64,000 bases of DNA, taken from positions 62,001 to 126,000 of the forward strand of contig JAXLWB010000010.1 in the NCBI GenBank assembly GCA_046328715.1, in the 5' to 3' direction. Under the pieces are notes generated by a model, which worked only from the letters and a program-made list of their open reading frames with translations, made no database searches and was not told the DNA's origin. This document shows positions 51,976 to 61,060 of the stretch, in pieces; position 1 is the stretch's first letter; each line of letters opens with the position of its first letter. A program made the translations under genes and the position numbers. Source of the DNA: JAXLWB01 sp046328715. Lineage in GTDB: Bacteria > Chloroflexota > Anaerolineae > Caldilineales > Caldilineaceae.

Positions 51976-53136
51976 ATGTATATCAACCGGGACTACGTCC
52001 CTCGTCGCAAACGAAAAGGATTCTTTGAACGATTCTGGTGGCTCTTTTTGTTGCTGGCCCTCGGCATCTTCTTCTACGAAACGCGCCCACAATGGGCCTT
52101 TACAACGCCAATTATTCCAACGCCGACGCCGACCCCTGCCGCCATCATTTTCCTAACAGATGGAGACAACTTGGTCAAGCAGGGCAAGTTCGATGAAGCC
52201 ATTACTGCCTACAAAGAGGCCGCTTTCCTTGAGCCAACCAATGCCAAACCGCTCATCGAACTGTCAAAACTTTCGTTGCTGATTGATGGCCTGCGCAATC
52301 CGCAAACCGCCTACGACTATGCCCTAAAGGCGCAGAAACTGGAGCCAAAAAATCCCGCAGTGTTGACTACCCTGGCCCGTGCGCTCGATTGGGTCGGTCA
52401 ATTGCAGGACGCTGCTGATACCGGATTGGATAGCCTGGACATTGCACCCGACAATGCCGATACACTGGCGGTGCTTGGCGAAATCTACATCGACGTCGGC
52501 AACCGCGAGATCGGTCAGGATTACATTGATAAGGCATTGGCCATCGATCCGCAGAACGTGATGGCGCTGCGCAATCAAGCCTTTCTGTATGAACGAGCAG
52601 GCGATTATGATGCTTCGATTGCAGCCTATGACAAGGCTATAGCCGTCGCACCCTATCGCTTTGATCTCTACATCGAAAAGGCGCGCCAACTGAGCACTGG
52701 TCTCGGCGAATTCGGACTGGCAAACGATGAACTCAAAAAGGCCGTTGAAATCTACAAAGCCCCCGTGACGCTTAACGCCTATGGCTATGGCCTATACCTT
52801 GCTGGCGATCACCCTCAGGCGGTGCGGACTTTGCGTGATGCGGTAGAAATTGACCCAAACTATGGTCCCGCTCAGGTTAATTTGGGCATGGCGTTGGCGG
52901 CCCGACTTAATTTTGAGGACGCCGTCATTGCCCTGGAGAAGGGGCTGGAACTGGAAGGAGTGGATAAAGCGCGCCTCGAAAATCTTGACGTGCTCGCCCA
53001 ATCACTCCTGATTCAGGAGACGCCGGACTGTGCCCGTGCTGCCTACTGGTTCCAGGAAGCATTGAAGAAAGATGAAACAGACGCAACTGCAATTAACGGT
53101 TTGCAACGTGCTCAAACTTGTGAGACAGGTGGTTAA
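51976..53136 (+). CDS. TPR-repeat protein with N-terminal membrane anchor
   Basis: 386 residues. A basic start (MYINRDYVPRRKRKGFFERFW) and one transmembrane helix (about 22-37, WLFLLLALGIFFYE) anchor it with the rest outside or in the periplasm-like space. A short Pro/Thr linker (TPIIPTPTPTP) leads to about eight tetratricopeptide repeats, for example DKALAIDPQNVMALRNQAFLYERAGDYDASIAAYDKAI. No RBS is visible. It precedes the class A penicillin-binding protein by 6 bases, so the two are probably co-transcribed. The TPR scaffold may help organise cell-wall synthesis, which is an inference from this pairing. Confidence 0.85.
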   Translation: MYINRDYVPRRKRKGFFERFWWLFLLLALGIFFYETRPQWAFTTPIIPTPTPTPAAIIFLTDGDNLVKQGKFDEAITAYKEAAFLEPTNAKPLIELSKLSLLIDGLRNPQTAYDYALKAQKLEPKNPAVLTTLARALDWVGQLQDAADTGLDSLDIAPDNADTLAVLGEIYIDVGNREIGQDYIDKALAIDPQNVMALRNQAFLYERAGDYDASIAAYDKAIAVAPYRFDLYIEKARQLSTGLGEFGLANDELKKAVEIYKAPVTLNAYGYGLYLAGDHPQAVRTLRDAVEIDPNYGPAQVNLGMALAARLNFEDAVIALEKGLELEGVDKARLENLDVLAQSLLIQETPDCARAAYWFQEALKKDETDATAINGLQRAQTCETGG

Positions 53137-53142
53137 GAACTC

Positions 53143-56100
53143 ATGCAAGATTTCGAATTACGCCCGGTCCGTGACCGGCGTCGCCCCGACCCACGACAAT
53201 CGAGTGGACAACGTACTCCTCGTACTTTCTGGAGCGGTTTACTCAGCGGTGCTTTGGCCTTTGTGCTGCTGGCTGCACTGACCTTCGGGTTTTCCTTAAT
53301 GGCCTACGCCTCCATTGCAGGCAGCCTGCCCGAACCCGAAAACCTTACCAACAAGGATTTTTTGGAAAAAGAAGGCAATGTTTCGATTTACCAGAGCACG
53401 CGCATCCTTGACCGTAACGGGCAAGTGCTCAATGAACTCTTCAACCCGGATCAAGGCCGCCGCACCGAAGTACCGCTGGGAAAGATCCCCGACTTTCTGC
53501 AAAAGGCCACCATCTCGACTGAAGATGCAAACTTCTACAAACATCAAGGTATCGATTTTTATGCGTTGACGCGTGCGCTCTACTACGCAGTACGTGAACG
53601 CAACCTAGTTTCGGGTGGTTCCACCATTCCACAGCAATTGGTAAAACTCGTCCTGCTCTCACCCGAACGGACGATGACGCGCAAGATCCGTGAAGCGATC
53701 CTTGCCGCTGAAATCAGTCGCCGTTATCCCAAGGACAAAATTCTCGAGTTGTACCTCAACCAGCTTTACTACGGGAACTTTGCCTATGGCGTCGAAGCGG
53801 CTGCCGAAACTTACTTTAACAAGCCGGTTGCCGATTTGACCCTCGGTGAAGCGTCGATGTTGGCTGGCCTGCCCCAAGCTCCGGCCTACTACGATCCCTA
53901 CCGCAATCCCGATAACGCCAAGAAGCGTCAGGCCGTTGTCTTGAGCCTCATGGTCGAAAATGGCTATATCACTGCCGAAGAGGCAGATGCCGCCTACCTG
54001 GAAAAGATCACCTTTGTACCGCTCAAGTTCGACTTCAAGGCCCCTCACTTTACGTTGGTGGTGCGCCAACAATTGGAAGAAAAGTATGGCAGTGGTGCCA
54101 TCTATCAACTGGGCTACAATGTCTATACCTCGCTCGATCTCAAGTTGCAAGAGCAAGCCGAACAGATCGTCAAGGAACAGGTTGGTGCTCTCAATGCCAA
54201 TAACGTCTCGAATGGAGCGCTGGTCGCCATGAACCCACGCAACGGCGAAGTGCTAGCTTTGGTGGGTAGCGCCGACTTTGACAATGTCGAAATCGACGGC
54301 CAGGTCAACATGGCCGTGACGCCCCGTCAGCCGGGCTCGACGATGAAGCCTCTCGTCTATCTGGCGAGCTTTGAAAACCCTTCAGCACCGGTTGACCAAC
54401 GTTGGACACCTGGCACGCTCGTGGCCGACATCCTTGAAGAGTTCCCCGACGGTGCCAATCCCGCCTATGTGCCGACGGATTACGACCATAAAGAACGTGG
54501 TCTGGTCACGGTGCGCACTGCCCTGGCTAACAGTTTGAATATTCCAGCCGTACATGCTATGCAAACCGTTGGTGTACCTAACTTCCTCTCACTGGCTAAT
54601 CGCCTTGGCATCGACACGCTGAAACGTCCCGACTACGGGTTAGCGCTCTCGCTGGGCGCAGGCGAAGTGCCGCTGATCCAGATGACCGGTGCCTTTGCTG
54701 TGATCGCCAACCGTGGTGTGCGCGTGCCGCCTGTGACGATTGTCAAGATTACTGATAATAGTGGTAAATGTGTCTATGGCACGGATGCGGATTGCCAGGA
54801 GAAACCTGCCGCTGGTCAACAAGTCATCAATCCTGTCGATGCCTTTTTACTGACCGATATTTTAAGCGACAACGAGGCTCGTACGCCGATCTTTGGGCCT
54901 AACTCTTCACTGAAGCTTAATCGCCCGGCGGCTGCCAAAACCGGCACTACCAATGACATCCGCGACATCCTCGCCATCGGCTTTACCCCGCAACTGGTGA
55001 CTGGCGTCTGGGTTGGTAATGCTGACAACTCGCCAATGGTCAATGTTTCGGGTGTGACTGGGGCTGCGCCAATCTGGAATTTGTTTATGAACGCGGCACT
55101 GGCCGATCAACCGGTGGAGGATTTCACCCCTCCGCCTGGTGTCAAACAGTTTGAGGTTTGCGCCGACACGGGGACGTTGCCCAGTCCCGCCTGTCCCGAA
55201 AAGCGGGTGCGCTGGTATGCTGAGGATCGACCTCCACTGCCAGCCGAAAAGGATCTCTATCAATTGCTCAAGATCGACAAGGGTAGCGGTAAGTTGGCGA
55301 ATGAATTTACCCCGCCCGATGCGATCGAAGAGCGACCTTTTAAGGTTTATCCTGAAAAGTACCGCAAATGGGCGGAAGATCATGGCATCGCCCAGCCGCC
55401 AAGCAATCCTGGTGATGTCGTGAATATCCCGGCTGAGGTAGCGATTCGTTCGCCGCTGGAGAATGAAACGGTTGGCGGTGTGGTTAGCATTATGGGCAGC
55501 GCCAATGTACCGGATCTCGCCAGTTGGGAACTGCAGTATGGTATCAGCCACGATCCAGGAGCCTTTAGTGCGCCCTTTGCTGGACCCTTTGACCAACCTG
55601 TGCTCGATGGCGCCTTGGGCACATGGGATACGCGCGGTCTAGGTGATGGTCCCCATACATTGCGTCTGCTCGTGCGTGACCGCAGCGGGGCACAATACGA
55701 AGCACGCATTCATCTCTTTGTGACACAGCCAACGGAAGCACCGACAGTGGCACCGACTGCGACTCCACTGCCAGCCGAGTCGCCGACTGACGTACCAACG
55801 GTGATTATCGCTCCGCCCACGGATACGCCAGTGCTTGCAACTGACACACCGATTGCAGTAGATACTGCGACCCCGTTGCCCACCGACACTGCGACGCTGG
55901 AACCGGCAATTCCAACCGATACGCCTCTCGTACCCGTCGAGACACCGACCACAGAGCCTACGGTCTCGGGAACGGACAACAATACGCCGCCACAAAGTTT
56001 GCTTGTGCCTCAGTTGGGTCCATTAGGTGAGTACCCCCAAGCGTTGTTGACCGGGCCGTTGCTAATTGTCAACGGTTGTTTGCGCATCAATACTGGAGAT

Positions 56101-56361
56101 GGGACTGATGGCTTTCTGGTGCTCTGGCCCAGTGATGTGAGCGTACAATACGACGCAGGAGCAGGCTTGGCTATCGTGTTGAATCAGAATGGTGAGGTGG
56201 TCGGTCGCAGCGGGCAAACCATACACACCAGCGGCGGTGATTTTGCCAGCGACCAACGCGACTACTTGTCCACGTTACTCGCCAGCGGCGGTGAGGCACT
56301 CAACGCTTGCCCAGGTCCCTACTGGCTGGCCGGGCCAGCCAGTGAGATGAGTGTGAGGTAG
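53143..56361 (+). CDS. Class A penicillin-binding protein (PBP1A-type) with long C-terminal extension
   Basis: 1072 residues. After a basic cytoplasmic tail and one anchor helix (about 30-60) comes the GT51 transglycosylase with STEDANFYKHQGID (catalytic Glu), GGSTIPQQLVKL and NQLYYGN. The transpeptidase domain follows with the SxxK nucleophile S399 (GSTMKP), SLN in NSLNIPAV and the KTG motif (599-601). It polymerises and cross-links peptidoglycan. Beyond about residue 760 is an Ig-like/beta domain, a Pro/Thr-rich linker (about 863-949) and a final 120-residue domain of unknown fold (VNGCLRINTGDGTDGFLVLWPSDVSV). This tail is longer than in standard PBP1A and may bind the wall or partners. It follows a TPR membrane protein gene. 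Confidence 0.93.
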   Translation: MQDFELRPVRDRRRPDPRQSSGQRTPRTFWSGLLSGALAFVLLAALTFGFSLMAYASIAGSLPEPENLTNKDFLEKEGNVSIYQSTRILDRNGQVLNELFNPDQGRRTEVPLGKIPDFLQKATISTEDANFYKHQGIDFYALTRALYYAVRERNLVSGGSTIPQQLVKLVLLSPERTMTRKIREAILAAEISRRYPKDKILELYLNQLYYGNFAYGVEAAAETYFNKPVADLTLGEASMLAGLPQAPAYYDPYRNPDNAKKRQAVVLSLMVENGYITAEEADAAYLEKITFVPLKFDFKAPHFTLVVRQQLEEKYGSGAIYQLGYNVYTSLDLKLQEQAEQIVKEQVGALNANNVSNGALVAMNPRNGEVLALVGSADFDNVEIDGQVNMAVTPRQPGSTMKPLVYLASFENPSAPVDQRWTPGTLVADILEEFPDGANPAYVPTDYDHKERGLVTVRTALANSLNIPAVHAMQTVGVPNFLSLANRLGIDTLKRPDYGLALSLGAGEVPLIQMTGAFAVIANRGVRVPPVTIVKITDNSGKCVYGTDADCQEKPAAGQQVINPVDAFLLTDILSDNEARTPIFGPNSSLKLNRPAAAKTGTTNDIRDILAIGFTPQLVTGVWVGNADNSPMVNVSGVTGAAPIWNLFMNAALADQPVEDFTPPPGVKQFEVCADTGTLPSPACPEKRVRWYAEDRPPLPAEKDLYQLLKIDKGSGKLANEFTPPDAIEERPFKVYPEKYRKWAEDHGIAQPPSNPGDVVNIPAEVAIRSPLENETVGGVVSIMGSANVPDLASWELQYGISHDPGAFSAPFAGPFDQPVLDGALGTWDTRGLGDGPHTLRLLVRDRSGAQYEARIHLFVTQPTEAPTVAPTATPLPAESPTDVPTVIIAPPTDTPVLATDTPIAVDTATPLPTDTATLEPAIPTDTPLVPVETPTTEPTVSGTDNNTPPQSLLVPQLGPLGEYPQALLTGPLLIVNGCLRINTGDGTDGFLVLWPSDVSVQYDAGAGLAIVLNQNGEVVGRSGQTIHTSGGDFASDQRDYLSTLLASGGEALNACPGPYWLAGPASEMSVR

Positions 56362-56430
56362 GGAAGTAGGGGGATGGGGAGATAAGGTGAACGGTACAAA
56401 TGTGCCCCTCGTCCCTTACCTCCCCATCTG
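56362..56430. terminator. GGAGATAAGG/CCTTACCTCC hairpin between converging genes
   Basis: Arms 56373-56387 (GATGGGGAGATAAGG) and 56414-56428 pair with a single mismatch. It separates the penicillin-binding protein gene from the cyclase-family gene; words belong to the GGAGATAGG class. Confidence 0.75.
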
Positions 56431-56431
56431 A

Positions 56432-57214
56432 TCACGCTGGCACCAACGCCAACACTCGTACCGGACTGCCTGACCCGTTGACAATCTTCATCGGCGAGGC
56501 AATCACGACGGCACCAGTTGCCGGCAATTGATCGAGGTTGCAGAGAGAGGCCATGCCAAATTTACCCGCACCATGCATGATGTTGTGACAGGGGAAGGGT
56601 GGCTCAAAACCGCCCGCCTGGCCCGCATCGGTGCCCACGGTCTCCACGCCCACGCCCAATACATCTCGTTCGTAGGCCAGAAAACGGACACAGTCGGGGG
56701 TAAAGCCCGGATTGTGCGCCCCACTTGCATCGGCATTGAGGAAGGCTTCACGACCTTTGCGCTTCGACCAGTCGGTGCGATAGATCAGCCAAGAGCCGGG
56801 CTGAATGCGGCCATGTTCGCCTTCCCAGGCTTGTACATGCTCGCGTGTGAGCAGAAAATCGGCATGGGCTGTGGCTTCTTTGCTGCAATCGATCACACAA
56901 GCGGGGCCGATCAACTGCTTGGCTGGAATCTTGTCGAGTGTGTTGTTGGGCAATTCTTTGCCGGTGATCCAGTGGACCGGCGCATCAAAATGGGTGCCGG
57001 TATGTTCGCCGAGGGTCATCGTATTCCAGTACCAGGCCGGTCCTTTGTCATCATACTTCGAGATCGTCTCCATGCTAAAGCCAGGGGAGGCGGCAAAGAT
57101 CGGCGGTAGATCGATCACGGGCGTATCCGCAGCCAACGGTGCAGTCAGATCGACCACTTTGACACGGCCATTACGCAACTCTTCAACAAGCAGGGACAGA
57201 ACAGTCACGGGCAT
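56432..57214 (-). CDS. Cyclase family protein (kynurenine formamidase-like)
   Basis: 260 residues from the ATG at 57214, which has AAAGGAGAA six bases upstream; the frame is open nine codons further without RBS. The metal-binding signature HTGTHFDAPVHW (about 68-79) defines the cyclase/arylformamidase family, which hydrolyses N-formylkynurenine, isatin or related ring compounds. Later come GPACVIDCSKEA and the GVETVGTDAGQAGGFEPPFPCHNIMHGAG segment. It is probably cytoplasmic. No tryptophan-degradation genes are near, so the substrate may differ. A weak short-word repeat fills the gap to the rhomboid gene upstream. Confidence 0.9.
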   Translation of the reverse strand: MPVTVLSLLVEELRNGRVKVVDLTAPLAADTPVIDLPPIFAASPGFSMETISKYDDKGPAWYWNTMTLGEHTGTHFDAPVHWITGKELPNNTLDKIPAKQLIGPACVIDCSKEATAHADFLLTREHVQAWEGEHGRIQPGSWLIYRTDWSKRKGREAFLNADASGAHNPGFTPDCVRFLAYERDVLGVGVETVGTDAGQAGGFEPPFPCHNIMHGAGKFGMASLCNLDQLPATGAVVIASPMKIVNGSGSPVRVLALVPA

Positions 57215-57285
57215 AGTATTCTCCTTTGATGTGTAGTACAAGAGCGCAAAGTCTTCCAGGAAGGCTCAACCGCTCAAACTTATTC

Positions 57286-58944
57286 TTAAGCCGTACCCTT
57301 CCCGGAAGAGGTTGAGTGAACGTCTGTTTGACCAACATTCCGCCAGAACAAGAGCAACGTCGTCAAGAATCCAATCAATGTACCGCTGAGATGAACCAAA
57401 AAGCCAAAAACGGGAACCATCAGATCAATAGCGGCTTGTAAACCGATAATTAACAAAATCCGCAGCAACCCACGTTTGGCATATTGTGATTTATCCGCAC
57501 GCCAAGTGCGCAGAAGAATGGCGAGATTGGCCCCAATGATCCCCATGATACAGCCCGACGCACCGACTAATACGATAACTTGGTCCGGGTTGTTCCACGA
57601 TTGATACCAATAATAAAGCAGCATGGAGCCAAGTCCCGAAGCGAGGTAGATGAGCAGGAAGCGCAGCGAACGCAGGCGAAACTCAACAAATGGCCCCAAC
57701 ACTGCCAATCCCAACATATTCATCATCAAATGCATCGGTCCCAAGTGCAGAAAATTCGCTGTGAAAATTCGCCACCACTCGCCGTCGTAAGTAATTGCCT
57801 GCGGCACCAGTGCACCTAAACGATACAAATGCTCCAGGTCTTGACTTCCCCCTGTAAACTCTTCCGCAAGATAGATTACGACATTAATTGCAATCAAGGC
57901 ATAGGTCGCATACGGACGTTGTCCCGTATTACGCCCGCCGATGCTCACTTCCTGCGCCTGTTGGTATTCTTTGACAATCTGAGCGAGCTGAATTTGTGAC
58001 GCTGCGGGTAACTCGTCTTCTTCAGCGCTGGTTGACTTTGTTTCCCAAGCCGCCAATCGGCTCTTGGCCAAATTCGAGACACGCCCGTCACTGACTTCTA
58101 CTAACTGCTGCATCTCGGCTTTTGCTTCGGCGCGATCCTGTTTGGCCCATTTTGTGACTGCTCGCCAATAGGTCGCCATCTTGGGTGGATAGGTCTGCAT
58201 TGAGCGCTGCCCGAGCACCGATTCAACTTGCTGCTCGCAGCCGCAAAAGGCAAACAGTGAAATGTTGGCAAGATCGATCACCGATTGAGATTTGGCCAGC
58301 AGCGGCTGAAAGCGCTGATATGCCTCCACCATCTCAGTTCGTTTACCCACTTCGCCCAAGGCTCGAATATATGTCCCTGTAATCACAAGATGATGGACAC
58401 TACTGCTAAAGGCTCGCTCCTGCATCGCTTCATGGACCAACTCGACGATCTCGTTCCAGCGGTTCGTCAGCACCAGTAGATGGACCTTGAGATAGCGTTG
58501 CATCGGCGTTTGCGGATGGTTGAGTCTGGCGATCTGCGCTTCAATCGTCGTCAGGTCTTGCTGCCGTCCAGCCACCTGCGATTGCAGAAAATCATCGAGA
58601 TGGGTGAGATCGTCGAATGGCTGTAACCAATGCAGAAGCTTGAGGAGCGGTGCGGCTTTCGACTCGTTGCGGGCGATGATCTGGCGATTTAACTGGTAGA
58701 CCACCAGGGAAGAAGGTAAGATCAACAGGACCCAGAGGGTCAATCCAATCGTCCCTACATACGAAGGGAGCAACCAAAAGCCGAGGACAATGGCCAGCAA
58801 CACCACTGCCGAAGCCACCACTGCGGTGCGACTGATGGAAAATCGGTTGCGCAGCCATCTGCCAATGATGCCAATCGATAGGCTGCCTGCCAGCAGCACC
58901 ATACTGACTTGATTGATACTGAGTTGTAAAAACGGGTTTAACAT
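57286..58944 (-). CDS. Rhomboid family intramembrane serine protease with TPR-like N-terminal part
   Basis: 552 residues from the ATG at 58944; 58986 is a further in-frame start, but it overlaps the preceding gene. Two or three hydrophobic helices at the N-terminus are followed by a soluble helical region (about 80-330) with TPR-like helices (RWNEIVELVHEAMQERAFSSSVHHLVITGTYIRALGEVGKRTEMVEAYQ). The C-terminal rhomboid core has HLGPMHLMMNMLGL, the catalytic serine S463 in GASG and the catalytic histidine H518 in HLSG. It cleaves membrane proteins within the bilayer. It follows a YjbR-like gene closely and is the last of three same-strand genes. Confidence 0.9.
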   Translation of the reverse strand: MLNPFLQLSINQVSMVLLAGSLSIGIIGRWLRNRFSISRTAVVASAVVLLAIVLGFWLLPSYVGTIGLTLWVLLILPSSLVVYQLNRQIIARNESKAAPLLKLLHWLQPFDDLTHLDDFLQSQVAGRQQDLTTIEAQIARLNHPQTPMQRYLKVHLLVLTNRWNEIVELVHEAMQERAFSSSVHHLVITGTYIRALGEVGKRTEMVEAYQRFQPLLAKSQSVIDLANISLFAFCGCEQQVESVLGQRSMQTYPPKMATYWRAVTKWAKQDRAEAKAEMQQLVEVSDGRVSNLAKSRLAAWETKSTSAEEDELPAASQIQLAQIVKEYQQAQEVSIGGRNTGQRPYATYALIAINVVIYLAEEFTGGSQDLEHLYRLGALVPQAITYDGEWWRIFTANFLHLGPMHLMMNMLGLAVLGPFVEFRLRSLRFLLIYLASGLGSMLLYYWYQSWNNPDQVIVLVGASGCIMGIIGANLAILLRTWRADKSQYAKRGLLRILLIIGLQAAIDLMVPVFGFLVHLSGTLIGFLTTLLLFWRNVGQTDVHSTSSGKGTA

Positions 58945-58963
58945 GTTCAGAAAAGCGATAAGC

Positions 58964-59329
58964 TTACAACAATTGCTGAAATGCATTGCGCAGCTTCACC
59001 GGTGCAATCTGCCGCCATGCTTCGATCAGGTGATGGCGCAATTCTTCGTCATCGATGTGGGCCAACTCGATTCCAACCCAGCCTCGCACGCCAACATAAG
59101 GTGGCTTGAAGAACTTCTGCGCGTCGCCTTCGATCAACATCGTCTGGATGCCTGGCGGAACCGGTAGCCACACGGCAACATGTCCATCATTATGATGGTT
59201 GTTGGCAAACATGGCAAAGACCTTCTTGCCTACAAAGAAGGTAGGTTCGCCGTGGGAGAGTTTCTCGCTCGTCTCAGGAAGAGCGAGGCAAATGTGACGG
59301 AGACGTTGGAGGTGATGTTCGCTCGACAT
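58964..59329 (-). CDS. MmcQ/YjbR family protein
   Basis: 121 residues, typical length. The segments CLALPETSEKLSHGEPTFFVGKKVFAMF, GVRGWVGIEL and HHLIEAWRQIAP match the YjbR fold (double-wing DNA-binding-like). The family is of unknown biochemical role, and cytoplasmic. The RBS AGGGGA is rather far upstream. It ends 20 bases before the rhomboid start, suggesting one transcript. The 230-base gap upstream (59330-59561) shows nothing clear. Confidence 0.85.
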   Translation of the reverse strand: MSSEHHLQRLRHICLALPETSEKLSHGEPTFFVGKKVFAMFANNHHNDGHVAVWLPVPPGIQTMLIEGDAQKFFKPPYVGVRGWVGIELAHIDDEELRHHLIEAWRQIAPVKLRNAFQQLL

Positions 59330-59561
59330 ACGTTGCTGCTCGCTTCCCCTAGATGATCTTACTACTCATGTGCTGTAGTGTAGTAGGGACATGAAGAGGC
59401 GGCGAAAACCTCGGCAATATTGCCCAATCATCCAATTCACCGCTTTCTCTTGCCCATCGTGACGGTACTTGCCTCACAGATACTTACTTACATCCTAGAC
59501 AGACACGAGATTGCCAGCGAACGGATGCGTACCGAGCATTCCGTGCGCTTACGCTAACGGC

Positions 59562-60311
59562 TCAGATAATTGCGCGTCCGCTTTCGATCCAACTTGCCCG
59601 ATCGGGCCGACCGTTGTTACGGGCTACGGTTGCGGCATGTCGCCAATCGTAGGGCACTGCGATTAATTCTACTTGCCAGCCCGCTTCATCCTGTGTAAGA
59701 ACAGCATAACGTGCATGTGGGCTGCCGCTCTCCATCACATGCAGAAAAGGTTGGTCGTGATCATAGGCAGGAATGCCAACGCTACCAGGGTTGACGACAA
59801 GCTGACCATTCGGTAACCAAACCGTGCGTGGCACATGGCTATGACCACAGACGATCACTTCTGCCTCGATCTGCCCGATCTTTGCCGTTATGGAGGCAGA
59901 AGATCCAAGGAAGACTCCATGCTTGGTGACCTCTTCTAGCAGGTAGGTTTCATCCGAGGTGGGCGTGCCGTGACAACAGAAGATTCGTCCGACTTGTTGC
60001 GTCGCTGGCAAAGAGCGCAGCCAATCCACCTGTTCCGCCGATAGACGTTGCGTGACGAAGTGAAAATCCGCCGACTGGCGAGTCGCTTCATCCGGGGCAT
60101 GGACAATCCGATCCTGATTGCCGGAGATGCTATGGGTGCAGTGGCGCATCAGCAACGCTGCGGCACCAGCCGGGTCGAGCGAACCATAGACACTATCGCC
60201 GAGATTGAGAATGGTGGTAATGTGGCGGCGCTGAATATCGGCCAATATGGCTTCTAACGCCCAGGAGTTGCCGTGAACATCGGAGAGAAGTGCAACTCTG
60301 TGATATAACAT
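59562..60311 (-). CDS. Metallophosphoesterase (YfcE/MJ0936-like)
   Basis: 249 residues of the calcineurin-like fold. All five metal-site motifs are present in order: SDVHGN (D11, H13), LGDSVYG, GNQD, CHGTP and CGHSHVPR. This points to a phosphodiesterase acting on small substrates, such as cyclic nucleotides or bis(p-nitrophenyl) phosphate-type compounds. No signal peptide is visible. The gene is 26 bases downstream of metW on the same strand but without an RBS-like stretch, so it may be read through from the methionine operon. Its function in that context is unknown. Confidence 0.92.
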   Translation of the reverse strand: MLYHRVALLSDVHGNSWALEAILADIQRRHITTILNLGDSVYGSLDPAGAAALLMRHCTHSISGNQDRIVHAPDEATRQSADFHFVTQRLSAEQVDWLRSLPATQQVGRIFCCHGTPTSDETYLLEEVTKHGVFLGSSASITAKIGQIEAEVIVCGHSHVPRTVWLPNGQLVVNPGSVGIPAYDHDQPFLHVMESGSPHARYAVLTQDEAGWQVELIAVPYDWRHAATVARNNGRPDRASWIESGRAII

Positions 60312-60337
60312 AGCGGATTTTATTTATGTCAATAAAT

Positions 60338-60979
60338 TTATGATTTTCTCAACCCAAACACCGCAGTTGTAGAAAGCAAATTTTTAAACTTGATCTCAGG
60401 AATTCTTCTCCCACGATTGAGGTAGATCTCCTGATCAATGCGAATGTCAATTTTGCGGCAGAAACGGGCAAAGTCAGTGACGGTCAAAACCTGCATACGT
60501 GGCACATCGTACCACTGGCGTGGCAGGTCGATGGGACTGGGCGTGATTCCGGTAAAGAGCAATTCTAAGCGCGAGCGCCAATGCCCCAGGTTGGGGAAGC
60601 TGACAATTGCATTCTGCCCCACGCGCAACATCTCCATCAAAATCTTGGCTGGATCGTTCAAAAAGGGCAAGGTTTGGCTCAAAATCACATAGTCGAAGCT
60701 GCCGTTGGGATAATCTGCCAATCCTTCGTTCAGGTTACCTTGCCGCACACTGAGCCCTTTGCTGACACAGGCCAGCACCCCGCCTTCGGAAAGTTCGATA
60801 CCGCGGCCTTTGGTTTGGCGATTGGTAACGAGGTAATTCAGTAATTCACCATCACCACAACCAAGATCGAGTACCCGTTTGCCAAAGGGAATCAAATCAG
60901 CGATGGCTTGCAGGTCAGGGCGGAGATCGGAGGAAGGAGAGATTGGAGATTGGGAGATTGGGAGATTGTGCGCGGTCAT
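60338..60979 (-). CDS. metW: MetW, methionine biosynthesis methyltransferase-like protein
   Basis: 213 residues with a SAM-binding fold: VLDLGCGDGELL (motif I), GRGIELSEGGV and FDYVILSQTLPFL. The MetW pattern of LLEMLRVG...SFPNLGHWRSRLEL and MPVTDLPRQWYD-like IDLPRQWYD follows. MetW is the partner of MetX in homoserine acyl transfer in many bacteria and its gene normally follows metX. Here the ATG overlaps the metX stop (ATGA), indicating coupling. The first 20 residues (LPISQSPISPSS) are written by a GGAGATTGGGAGATTGG repeat and are not expected in the family. Last gene of the riboswitch-controlled operon. Confidence 0.92.
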   Translation of the reverse strand: MTAHNLPISQSPISPSSDLRPDLQAIADLIPFGKRVLDLGCGDGELLNYLVTNRQTKGRGIELSEGGVLACVSKGLSVRQGNLNEGLADYPNGSFDYVILSQTLPFLNDPAKILMEMLRVGQNAIVSFPNLGHWRSRLELLFTGITPSPIDLPRQWYDVPRMQVLTVTDFARFCRKIDIRIDQEIYLNRGRRIPEIKFKNLLSTTAVFGLRKS

Positions 60980-61060
60980 GCGTGGACACCCAACTCCTTC
61001 TGTCCAGACTTACTCGAATGTACCACCCTTCTTGTCTCCTTGTCCCCTTGTCCCCGTGTC
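60924..61060. repeat. Short-word repeats in the metX end and metW start
   Basis: Two word sets flank the metX-metW overlap: GGAGATTGGGAGATTGGG at 60938-60970 (coding for the metW N-terminus) and CTTGTCTCCTTGTCCCC at 61029-61055 (coding for the metX C-terminus). Both extend the proteins in frame by polar, low-complexity residues. Confidence 0.7.
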
